Both the position numbers and the translations under genes were made by a program. Positions 22,087-32,700 of a stretch of DNA of 64,000 nucleotides are shown here, piece after piece. The DNA comes from Armigeres subalbatus (lineage: Eukaryota > Arthropoda > Insecta > Diptera > Culicidae), in assembly GCF_024139115.2 (NCBI RefSeq), contig NC_085140.1, positions 424,041,781-424,105,780 on the forward strand. The letters are read 5' to 3'. The notes under the pieces are model-generated. The model did not search any database. It was not told the DNA's origin and saw only the letters and a program-made list of their open reading frames with translations. Position 1 is the first letter of the stretch. Each line of letters opens with the position of its first letter.

Positions 22087-22628
22087 TGACGTAGGACTTA
22101 CGTCTCTCTTTACTATACCGGGTGTCATTTCAAAATTTCTAAATCGGCCGCGTTACGCTGTGTTGAAAGATTTCAAATGGTAACAGCTTTTACCCTAGTG
22201 AACAGATTTCTGCAGTTAACCCCTCAATCGACAGCTTTCAAGTATGCCTTTCATATTAATGCTTGATAATATCCGAAAACTTGTTTCAATAGGCCTAAAA
22301 CTGTTTTCAAAGCAAAACATTGAATTCACGAAAACCTATAGATATGGGTACCGCATCATTTTTGCATCATTCCATTACCACGTTCTGATTGGTGCAGACG
22401 TCAACGAATGAGCTCACGCTAGGTCTGCTAAGAAGGCATAAAATAGCACAGCGCGAATTCTTCCTCTCAATCTGACCGAAACAGGCAAAGCAATAACAGC
22501 ATCGCATCGTCGGAATTTTTTAACGGTTGCATCATCATCAGCCACGCATTCGCAAACCTAAAGCCTTTTTAAGAGCAAGGCAGAATCGTCACACGACAGA
22601 ATCGTCACGACAACACTACTGATCAAGT
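22087..22628 (+). repeat. Long direct repeat, copy 2
   Basis: Second copy of the segment at 21009-21632, in the same orientation, with the same CCAAT-like and CRE-like motifs ('ctgattggtgcagacgtca'). It is shortened by internal deletion near its end (about 22590-22610). Confidence 0.7.
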
Positions 22629-23530
22629 TTTCTCGGCCGATGGCAGCAGCGGTTAAGCGTTTGGTATTCCTGCAGACATCGATTCATAATGTTTTAAACA
22701 ATCATAAACTCCCAGTTGAACCGCTCAAGAGGAAATTTACATCTAACATTGTGAATGGATCTTTTCAGAACCACTAATATACTTACTAAAGAGTTTTTCG
22801 CAATAGAATCATTTTGAAAATGTAGTACAATCAACAAATTAGAGAGCGTTTGCGTGACAATTTTATTAATTCGCGTTCCTGGCGATGAATTGTTACAAAA
22901 TTCTGTCTTCCTCGCTCACGACAAAAGAAAATGCGTTTCTTATTCTAAGATTTCAACGAAAATTTTTGAAATTTCTCCATTAGAATTTCAAAAATTGTCA
23001 CTGTTTTGAGTCTCTTGAGTATTTCAATTTAAAATTTGATTTATTTGTTGATGTAAATAGGTAAATAGTTACTGAATTTTGTGTAACTTTCAAACGTTGG
23101 TATAAAGCTTTTGAATATTCTTGGTTAACGTGATTTTATTACCGTGACGCTATTACCACTACTACCACTCTAGCTAATTTGAAGAGTTAACTCAGTAGCG
23201 TCGCGGTATCACAAAAGACAAGAAATGTAGCGAAGAGACTTTGCGAGGGGTGCTTAAACGTATAATTCAATGTGCAGCATAACATGTCGAAATAATGTGC
23301 TAGAAATCATCACATGATCCCATTTTGGAATCTTAGTTTAAAAATGAAATGTTGAAAAATGTAATTAAAATTTTCAAAAATTGTAAAATTAGTGTAATAT
23401 TTGCAATTATCGCACCCTGGCAATCATTTTAGGCGTTAGTCATCTTTGGTAACCCAAGATGGTGTGAATGTGCTGTCTGTTGCCCAATATATGGGGATTC
23501 TTGCTTGGTTGGTCAACGTAAAGGTAGAAC
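22629..23530. other. Unassigned interior of the composite insertion
   Basis: AT-rich DNA with no supported ORF or repeat boundary. Confidence 0.35.
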
Positions 23531-23539
23531 CAACAAATG

Positions 23540-23910
23540 TTTTGCGATGTATTCATCAAAGAGGTGGAACATCGGCTTAAGTTGCAATGCTATAATGAAG
23601 AAATCATTCGCTTTATTGATCAATGTAAAGGTGTAGCCATCAGCTGATTTACAATGGTATTATTCATCGAAAAGGCGGAGCTTCGGCGGATTTCCTATGC
23701 TATAGTTCATCTTTTTTGGCAATTATGGCATTGAAAATACTTCGAATGTCCCATATATAATTATTTTGATAGTGAATTCTTTTATTCATTAGTTATTATT
23801 TAGAAAATAATAATTTTGAAATGTTTTGTCACTTTAATTACCCACGACTAGCAGTGAGCAAACGATGTTCAATGGTCTTATTCATCAAAGGGGCGGAGCT
23901 TCGGCTAGAG
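23540..23910 (+). repeat. Degenerate repeat, ATTCATCAAAGGGGCGGAGCTTCGGC unit
   Basis: Three diverged copies of 'attcatcaaaggggcggagc' plus 'ttcggc' lie at about 23552, 23662 and 23878. Confidence 0.6.
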
Positions 23911-24008
23911 TTCTGATATAATGATAAAATCATGGCTCACGCGAGTTTAGTTCCTGCTCAAATTTTATCTTGAGCGGTCGGTAGAGAACCAACATCCAGC
24001 GACAGGGA

Positions 24009-24530
24009 CAGGCCTGACAATAGTCATCGTCGCAGCAAGAAAAACGGCAGTAGCGACGAGATTTATTGGCTTCATTGCTACTCGACGCATCGTCAATGAC
24101 GCGCACAACGCTAGCTTTCGTCGTGCAACCAAATCGTCATGACGACAGCGAAGAACGAAGACTTCTTACAATTATTCTTCAAGCGGCAGCTGCCCAGCGA
24201 AGATTTTTATTATTTCTTTGTGAAAATGAATTTGAAGTAACGTATGAAGATGTTATAAATGCTATCGAAACATTTATGTTACCAAAATTCGTACTATTTC
24301 TTTATTCTAGACGTCATTATGTTTTTAACTACTCCGTCTATAATGACGTGCAATCGATTATATGAAGAAGTGACGACGGAAATCGTCTTTTTACTTTTGG
24401 CTTCACGACTATCTTCGTGGTAGGCATGCGGCATGCAGAAACCGAATAGGTGTCACGTCGGGCAATGTTATGACGAAGACTATATTTTTTTCGCTTTCTT
24501 CATACGACGAGAATGACTATTGTCAGCCCG
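24009..24530 (+). mobile_element. hAT-type MITE, 522 bp
   Basis: Left end CAGGCCTGACAATAGTCAT and inverted right end (C)GGGCTGACAATAGTCAT; exact 8-bp duplications gacaggga at 24001-24008 and 24531-24538. A second copy in inverted orientation is at 39854-40349. Both share an open frame around VVQPNR..D and LTIILQAAAA; this is more likely shared repeat sequence than a gene. Confidence 0.85.
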
Positions 24531-24774
24531 GACAGGGATGATGATATTGCGTCTCTAGAAATCAAAGAATTATCTTTTTACATTAGACATTAAACATTAG
24601 ACAATCAACATTAGATAAAAAATCGATTGATAGCCTTCCATTTTGATATTTTTTCTCTAGATTGGTAACGAAACGTGTAATAATGCTGAGCAAAATATTT
24701 ATTTTTACATGCATGATCAAGCCAAGTCCTACGTCCACTTCGCGGTTATGTCACAGACATTACCCACTGTTAGT

Positions 24775-27265
24775 TTTTCGATAAATGGCTTCATCACGGA
24801 GGTTAATCAGCAGGCCCTAACTCTACGAATTTCGTAGATTACTTCGAACCCATGACAATAACATGCACCACATGGGATGCGAACATATACAGTATTTACT
24901 CGATTTTGTCGACCCCGATTTTACCACGTTTTCGACCCGATTTTATCACCACAAAAGTTTTTAATATTTTTTTTGTCGTTTCTATTGTTTTCAAATAATA
25001 CCGAAAACAATAATAAATTTCATGAAATAACTTTCACCGCCTGTGGTTTATTATGGATCATTACAGAGAATCTGTCAAGAATTTTGTAAGCCTGTTCGAC
25101 AAGAAATTACGGGTTCCTCTCACGTATTTTGCCTTTTTCTACTTCATCCCCCCAAAATTTACTAGGATTGAAAAAATCGGGATATTACTGTACCAAAAAA
25201 GGGGTCACAAAAAGTGTTCAATGCACAATAATTACGTCCATTACGGAGCCCACGACATCAAAAAGAACTACTTTAAAGACAAACATATACCAAGAAGGGG
25301 CACACAACTTACTTGTTTTCAAAAAACTGCCTCCATTAAAGTGGTTGATACCAGGGTAGAAATATTTCACAGTCAATGCAGTGAAAAACATGGATCTCAG
25401 TATAATCTGCAGTCGCCTTCATCGCCGCCGTGGTGAGTGCGACTGGGTGCAGCCGAAAAATCACTTCCAACACCGACAGTTCAATTTCGCATTCAGCCAC
25501 TCACAAGTCGCTCTGACAGGCTGCTCAGTTCGCGCCGTACCGTATGACTGTGAGTGGCACATTTAAACGCGTGGTGAATTTTTTCAATTTGGTGGGTGAA
25601 TGTGTACATTTTGCTGTGGTAAATTTCATCTTCGCGGCGCAGTGGGTGATGTGAGTTCTGTTGTTTACTTTTCTGCCTCTCCGGGAATGTGAGGTTGATT
25701 TCAAAGCAGGAAGAAAATAAAAACATGATATAAAAAAACATCACCTTCATCCAGTGCTGCCGAAAATTTACAACCCTGGTTGATACACCGACCTTGATTC
25801 TATGGAGTAGACTACCTGGGAATTCACGACAACAACAAGAACTACTCGAAATACAAACATATATCAGGAAGAAGTCACACCATTTGTTTATTCTTCAACA
25901 ACTGCCTCCGTTTCGGAAGATGATCCACAGACCTTGACTCTATGGAGTTTGAAGACTACCTGGAGCCTACGACAACAACAAGAACTACTTGGAATACTAA
26001 CATTTACCAAGAAGGGGTTACACAACTTGTTTATTTTTCAATAAATAACAATAAATAACTGCCTCCGTTACGGAGGTTGATCCACAGGCCTTGACTCAAT
26101 GAAGTTCGTAGACTACCTGGTACCAATGACAAAAACAAAAACTACTTGGAGTACAAACATATACCAAAAAGGGGTCACACAACTTGTTTATTCTTCAATA
26201 TCTGCCTCCATTACGGAGGTTGACCCATGGACCTTGATTCTATGGAGTTCGTAGACTACCTGAAGCCCACGACAACATCAAGAACTATTTGGACTACAAA
26301 CATATAACAATAAAGGGTCATACAACTTGTTTATTTTTCAATAACTGCCTCCATTACGGAGGTTGATCCACAGGGCTTGACTCTATGGAGTTCGTAGACT
26401 ACCTGGCACCAATGACAACAACAAAAACTAGTTGGAGTACAAACATATGCCAAAAAAGGGTCACACAACTTGTTTATTCTCCAATAGCTGCCTCCATTAC
26501 GGAGGTTGATCTACAGACCTTGACTCTATGGAGTTCGTAGACTAGCTGGAGCCCACGACAACAATAAAAACTGCTTGGAATACAATTATATACCAAGAAG
26601 GGGTCATACAACTTGTTTATTCTCCAATAGCTGCCTCCATTTCGGAGGTTGATCTACAAACCTTGAATCTATGGAGTTCGTACACTACCTGGAGCCCACG
26701 ACAACAACTCGGAATACAAACACATACTCACTAGGAGTCACGCAACTTGTTTATTTTTCAATAGCTGCCTCCATTACGGAGGTTGATCCACGGACCTTGA
26801 AACTATGGAGTTCGTAGACTATCTGAAGCCCACGTCAACAACAAGAACTACTTGCAATACAAACATATACCAAGAAGGGATTACACAACTTTATAACGTT
26901 TATTTTTCAATAACTGCCTCCATTATGTAGGTTGGATTTGAATCTATGGATTTTGTAGACTACCTGGCATCAGTGACAACATCAAGAACTACTCGAAATA
27001 CAAACATATACCTAGAAGGGGTCACAAAACTTGGTTATTCTCCAATAGCTGCCTCCATTACGGAGGTTGATCTACATACCTTGACTCTATGGAGTTCGAA
27101 GACTTTCTGGAGCCCACGACAACAACAAGAACTACTTGGAATACAAACATATACCAAGAAGGGGTCACACAACTTGTTTATTCTTCAATATCTGCCTCCA
27201 ATACGAAGGTTAATCAACAGACCTTGAATGTATGGAGTTCGTAGACTACCTACAACCCATGGCAA
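24775..27265 (+). repeat. Satellite B, 143-bp tandem repeat array
   Basis: 'ctatggagttcgtagacta' recurs mostly at 140-143 bp spacing (for example 26241, 26384, 26527, 26670; 26945, 27088, 27231). Each unit also has 'actacttggaatacaaaca', 'aaggggtcacacaacttg' and 'ctgcctccattacggaggt'. About 11 units run from 25790 to 27265; diverged ones lie at 24775-24900 and 25160-25351. A hAT MITE sits inside. Confidence 0.9.
25352..25778. mobile_element. hAT-type MITE inserted in satellite B, 427 bp
   Basis: Left end CAGGGTAGAAATATTT; inverted right end CAGGGTTGTAAATTTTC. Exact 8-bp duplications gttgatac at 25344-25351 and 25779-25786 lie inside a satellite B unit, so the insertion postdates that unit. 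Its internal ORFs (for example 25493-25750 minus) are not recognised. Confidence 0.85.
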
Positions 27266-27269
27266 CAGG

Positions 27270-27770
27270 TAATACCACTTCGCATTCAAGTAATCTTTGG
27301 ATCCGCATGTAGACCTAAAGGCCTGTTCCAGGGATTTCTTGGATGGCCAAGAACTCATACTTTGATCACATTATATTCTGTGCATCACAAAGGGCAAGTC
27401 CCATATTTGAAACAATCTAAGAAATCTTTGGTTCCGCGTGTAGACCGAAAGGCCTATTCCAGGGATTTCTTGGATGACCAAGAACCTATGCTGGGTACGC
27501 ATTCTATTCTATGTGTCATAAAAGGCATGTACCATGTTTAAAACCGTTCGATCGATTTTTTGTTGCTTCTATAGACTTTATAGCCTTAATCCAGAGATTT
27601 CTTGGACTATCAAGAACCTATGATGTGAACACGTTCTATTCTACGTATCACAAAGGGCATATATCACATTCGAAGCAGTCCGATAGATCGTTGGTTACTC
27701 ATGTAGACCATGATGTCACTTCTTGGAAGTGTGATACATATACCATGCACAGAAAATCGTGATTTGGCTC
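27270..27770 (-). repeat. Satellite A, inverted block
   Basis: About four diverged units of satellite A in opposite orientation: 'ccagggatttcttggatga', 'cattctattctatgtgtca' and 'cgcgtgtagacc' are the reverse complement of the 18190-20375 unit. The block begins where satellite B ends. Confidence 0.8.
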
Positions 27771-27779
27771 TGTAATGCA

Positions 27780-28435
27780 CAAGGTCACATGCGCCCACCA
27801 AATAAATTAAAGAATAAACATATCTTGTATGCACACATCAACTAGTTACACGAAAATTTAGCAAAAAAATTAATTTACATTTCATTGCAGTGGAAACGAG
27901 AATAGGACTTTTCATAAATTGATACTTGATTCTTCTGTCAGTTCACTGCTGTTTGTTTACATTTTTAGGCTGGCGCGTTTTAGCCTCGGGGTGGCGCGTT
28001 TCAACCCGCATGGTTTGAAATTGCACGAAAATGCAGCGCTTCAAAATAAAATCGTTTTCTCGGAATATAATTGGTTTTTCGTCCAAATTTTTATTCCGTG
28101 TCATAGATGGTAAGTTAAATTAGTGGTTAACACATTGGAAGTACATAATTTCGACCATTATCATCGTTAAATTCGAAGATTTGCTTAGGGGGCGCATATT
28201 GAACGTCTCTCCCCTACACGCGCGGCTGTTTCTAACCGTCACCGAGTGAGTCAGACGATCAACGAGATCGAGCAGTGGATCCCCAATATAAACCAGCTAT
28301 TCGTCCTAGCCGTGGGTGAGGTGTGATTTTTCCACCCATTTCCACCCTCATTACCACCCACCAAGCTCCGGTGCAGTGTAAAGTGCTCGCTCACCAACGT
28401 TCCGGTCGCCGTCAGAAGTGTTTTTAAAGGCGGCT
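27780..28435. other. Intergenic, no gene recognised
   Basis: Contains 'ggcgcgttttagcctcggg' and 'ggcgcgtttcaacccgca', a short local duplication near 27972-28010. No supported ORF was found. Confidence 0.35.
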
Positions 28436-28439
28436 CATT

Positions 28440-28695
28440 GGGCCTGCGCAAACCTCCAGCCTCGTCGGAGGGTCGTCCGACATAACACCAGGACTTGGGC
28501 TTGTGTGCTTTGAGCGGCACTCGGTCGCTTTGGCGGAGCTTGCTTGCGGATACATGCAGCTTTTTATAGAAGTTTAACAGAACTCACTGTCAAGCCCCCC
28601 TCCCATCCTAGGCAGGCACCACAACTCGCTGATGACCTGGGTAGGGATCGTCAAGCCCTTAGACATAGTCCCTGCTGCCCCCATATAGTGTCTTA
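28440..28695 (-). mobile_element. RTE 5' region fragment, antisense
   Basis: The minus strand shares 'agcagggactatgtctaag', 'gttgtggtgcctgcctagg' and 'cccaagtcctggtgttatg' with the 5' part of the 59790 RTE copy and with 20605-20830. Confidence 0.7.
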
Positions 28696-28699
28696 TTTA

Positions 28700-28999
28700 T
28701 TTATCTCAACCAGCGTTGACTATGTCCATCCTCCTCCTTAAGGTGGTTATACAACAAAGCCACAAATCGGCCATCTTGGAAACCACGTGCTTTTTCTAGT
28801 GATTTTTCAAGAGCACGAATTGAGAGAACAACGACGCCCATGGGGATCACAACATCTGTAGATCGTTTGATTACTCATGCTAAGCAATCGACTTTAATTT
28901 CAGCATTGTACAACAAATATTACGCTGGGTTTGAACTTTTGATAATAGGAGTGGAAAACCGTGTGGTGAATTTGAAATTCACCACATGGCTTGATTGTA
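28700..28999. other. Unassigned spacer between RTE fragments
   Basis: No gene was recognised. A short pair 'gtggtgaatttgaaattcac' forms an imperfect palindrome near 28965. Confidence 0.3.
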
Positions 29000-29329
29000 T
29001 AATCACCTTAATACACCTTCGCTTAAACCGTTCACCAAATCTTTGAAGTGCTTCTTCCACGTGGCTCCACCATATTCTTGTGTGTCAACAAACTCGCCTC
29101 TTGGTTATTTCACATGGCGGGCACTGGCGCAGTCTTTTGCCGCGTGCCATATGGACAGTTGCGTAAAACATCCGCATACTGTTTCTTTCCAAGTTCTCCT
29201 GCGCTTCAGCTATCAACCTCTTATTCGTACTGCCATTTCTTTCCAGGACCGTTGGCATCTCCTATATGGCGATATCTACTCGTCCAGCTTCTGGCGGTAT
29301 TGTTCAGCAACCCCTTCCATTGAACAGAC
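29000..29329 (-). mobile_element. RTE endonuclease-RT linker fragment, antisense
   Basis: The minus strand, with stops and frame changes, reads AEQYRQKLDE and later EAQENLERNSMRMFYATV, then TWKKHFKDLVNG. These are linker-region motifs of RTE-type ORFs. The BEL element inserted at its upstream edge (29329/29330). Confidence 0.6.
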
Positions 29330-29535
29330 TGTTGATCATACAAATATTTGTTTCCGTGTCAATGAAACTCTATGTAACGCATTATTTTCTACCCCTATTA
29401 ACCTAAATATTTTGAGTGTGTAAAAAGCGGAAATACATCAGTTCAAATTCAGAAGCTCACGTTTGCGGTTGCGTTTTTATTTAGCTTACGCTGAGCCCTT
29501 CGGTTTATACAGTCCACTTGACTCTTGGAGCTACA
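29330..29535 (+). repeat. BEL 5' LTR
   Basis: 206 bp starting tgttgatcatacaaat and ending ggagctaca. It matches the 3' LTR at 205 of 206 bases. Confidence 0.95.
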
Positions 29536-29725
29536 TTTTTTGGTCCATACGAGCCGAATGTGTGGTTGAATTCAATAATGCGTTTTGAGCGCGTTTCCTA
29601 GCTTGGAAGTTGCGAAATCGGGAAGTGAAACGGTAAAACGTTTACGGAAATAGAACGATATCGAATCGGCGTATACGGAACATGTTTGAACGTGTCGCGA
29701 GTGGAGTGCAAACGTGAAAAACAAA

Positions 29726-32700
29726 ATGGCGCCGACTACGCATACTCCGAAAAGTAATAAGAAGAACCAGAAAAATATGGCGGACGCCACGAATACCGGA
29801 AATGTAAATGAAACAGATCCGCCGCGTGTTCTCACTGTGAGTGAGCAACTGTACCAGCAAAATCAGAGGGAAATGGTTCGACAGAATAAAGTTGATTTCG
29901 ATGTGTTGGTACAGAAGAAGGAAACGGTGGCGAGAAAATTGACAAGGATTCAAATTGCGGTGCAGAGGCCTGAGTCGGCAGACAAGCATTATCTGCAACT
30001 CCAATTGAAAATGTTGGAAAGTGCCTACAGTGAGTACAGTGACCTTCAAAATCGCGTTTACGACCTTAACACTAGCGAAGAGGTGAGGTGCGCGGAAGAA
30101 ATGCGGTTCATTGAAGTGGAAGAAATGTACAGTGTGCTGTATGTGCAAATTACGAAGAAAATTGATGCGGCAGTGAAAAGTGAAGCGACACCTGCGGTGG
30201 TGCAAGAAGAGCCTGTTCACAATCACCCATACGTTCCTCCGTTGAAGGCTCCATTGCCAACCTTCGACGGAAATTTCGAGAACTGGTTCGCGTTCAAAAA
30301 TATGTTTGAAAACGTGATGGCTCGTTACGATAACGAACCTCCGGCGATAAAATTGTACCATTTGCGCAACTCTCTGATAGGTGCAGCTGCTGGCGTGATA
30401 GACCAGGACATCATAAACAATAACGATTATGATGCTGCCTGGGAGACGCTGCGTGAGCGTTTCGAAGACAAACAGATTATCGTAGACAAGCATATCGACG
30501 CGGTATTCAACATTCCGTCTATGACGAAGGAAAGTGCGATTGGATTGCGGAGGCTGATTGATACGGTTGCGAAAAATATCGACGCTTTGAAAATCTGGAG
30601 TTACCGGTGGAAGGTTTGGGTGAAATGATGCTGCTAAACGTGCTAGCAAAGAAGTTCGATCTGGAGACCCGTAAGGCATGGGAGTTACACCAGAAGGATA
30701 ACGATTTGGCGGATTATCGATCGACGATGGAATTCCTCAAGGAAAGGTGCAAAGTGTTTGAGAAGATAAGTCGTAGTAGCAAGGCGACAGCAGAAGCAGT
30801 GAAGCAAGTGCGCTCCGTTGGAAAACCAGACTCTAAAGTACATAGTCTGGTTACTACGAGCGAAAAGTGTACGCATTGCAAAGGAGAACATGAACTCTGG
30901 AAGTGTGAAGCGTTTAAGAAAGTGACCTTGAGTGAGAAATATAACTCGTTACGGAAAAGTGGTTCCTGCTTCAATTGTTTGGAAAGGGGACACATCACGG
31001 GAAAATGCAAGTCTGAGCGGTCGTGCAAACAATGTGGCAAACGTCATCATACGTCACTGCATCCCACTAATACGCGTTCAGATGAACCAGTAGTGCAGCA
31101 GTACAGCGGTGCATCAAAGGCGAACGCGCCGAGGCCACCAGCAGATGCCGTTGAGAATACAGAGACGACAGGTAATGACGGATCGGTTCTATGCTCGAAC
31201 GTAGAAGCTGATCAAGATACGTTGTTGGCTACAGCGATTATTTCGGTCCACGGTGCTGGGAAGCGGATGATGGAGTGCCGGGCTGTGTTGGATTCTGCTT
31301 CACACAAGCACTTCATTACGGAAGCGATGGTTGCCAAGCTTGGGCTGAAACGGCGAAAGGCAAACTATACAATCGTCGGTATTGGTGGTAACCAGATGAG
31401 CATTCAGTTCAAAGTGCACGCACGAATCAAGTCAACAGGAAGTAATTATGAGTCACCGTGTTTAGAGTTCCTTGTTGTAAAGAAAATCACAAGTGAACTT
31501 CCCATGCAGCGTTTTGAGACCTCCCAGTTGGACATACCGAAATACATCAAGTTGGCTGATCCTGGATTCAACGTACCCGGTCCTGTGGATGTTCTGATTG
31601 GTTCAGGACTTTTCTTTAAGCTAATCAAGCATGGACAGCTGCAGTTGGCAGACCATTTGCCTGCTGTTCAAGAGACTTCCCTTGGTTGGATTGTGAGCGG
31701 TTTGATTCCAACTAGCCAATTGAGTGTAGGTGGTACGCTCTGTACGATGGTAACTGACGACGACGACATCGGTAAGTTACTTGAACGATTTTGGTATTTT
31801 GATGCTTACGACGAAGCAACTGTGCACAAGCAATCATCCGATGATGCATGCGTTGTGCATTTTCTTGAAACGTATCGGCGTGACGAAAACGGTCGATTTT
31901 TCGTGCGACTACCCTTCAACGAGGCGAAGGGTCAGTTGGGCGATTCCGAAACCATGGCTAGGAAAAGGTTTTTGGCCGTTGAGAAGAGGCTGGATAAGGA
32001 TCCCGATTTGAAACGGCAATACGTTGAATTTATGCACGAGTATGAAGAGTTGGGGCATATGGTCGAAATGAATTCGAAACATTGTGAAGATCCGACTAAA
32101 GCATTTTATTTGCCTCATCATTGCGTGCTAAAGCCAACCAGCTCAACTACAAAACTTCGTGTAGTATTTGATGGTTCGGCAGAATCGTCGACTGGAGTAT
32201 CTGTCAACCAAACACAAATGGTTGGTCCTACGGTGCAGAACGATTTGGTGTCCATTCACTTGAAATTCCGAACGTTCATGTTTGCAATCAGCGCAGATAT
32301 TCCGAAAATGTACCGGCAGGTGCAGATGGATGACGACTTTCTACGGATTTTCTGGAGAAGTAACCGTGACGAACCACTGAAGGTATATTCTTTGAAAACG
32401 GTCACGTACGGACTTGCGTCTTCGCCATTTTTGGCTACGATGGCATTGAGGCAACTCGCTGAAGAAGAAGAAGAACGTTATCCACTTGCTGCTAAAGCTG
32501 TGAAGAAATCCTTCTACATCGACGATATGCTTGCGGGAGCAGCAACTTTGGATGAAGCATTGGAACTACTGCGACAGATAACCGGTATGCTTACTGCCGG
32601 TGGCTTCGGCATACACAAAGTGTGTTCGAATTCGAATGAATTGCTGGAGCTGGTACCAGTTGAAAAGCGAGAAAGGCTGGTTACGATCGATGATGCGGCT

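Larger units (their letters stand above)
21009..24735. mobile_element. 3.7-kb composite insertion in satellite B
   Basis: Satellite B stops near 21005 and resumes near 24775. The DNA between starts with gacgtaggactt (21009-21020) and ends with its exact inverse aagtcctacgtc (24724-24735). It holds two direct copies of a long repeat, a 110-bp inverted repeat, short degenerate repeats and a hAT MITE. No transposase or reverse transcriptase was recognised. It could be one non-autonomous DNA element or successive insertions. Confidence 0.5.

Noticed and set aside
29642..30679. 345-codon minus-strand ORF opposite BEL gag
   Set aside because: It is the antisense shadow of the gag frame; the plus strand has clear retroelement domains.
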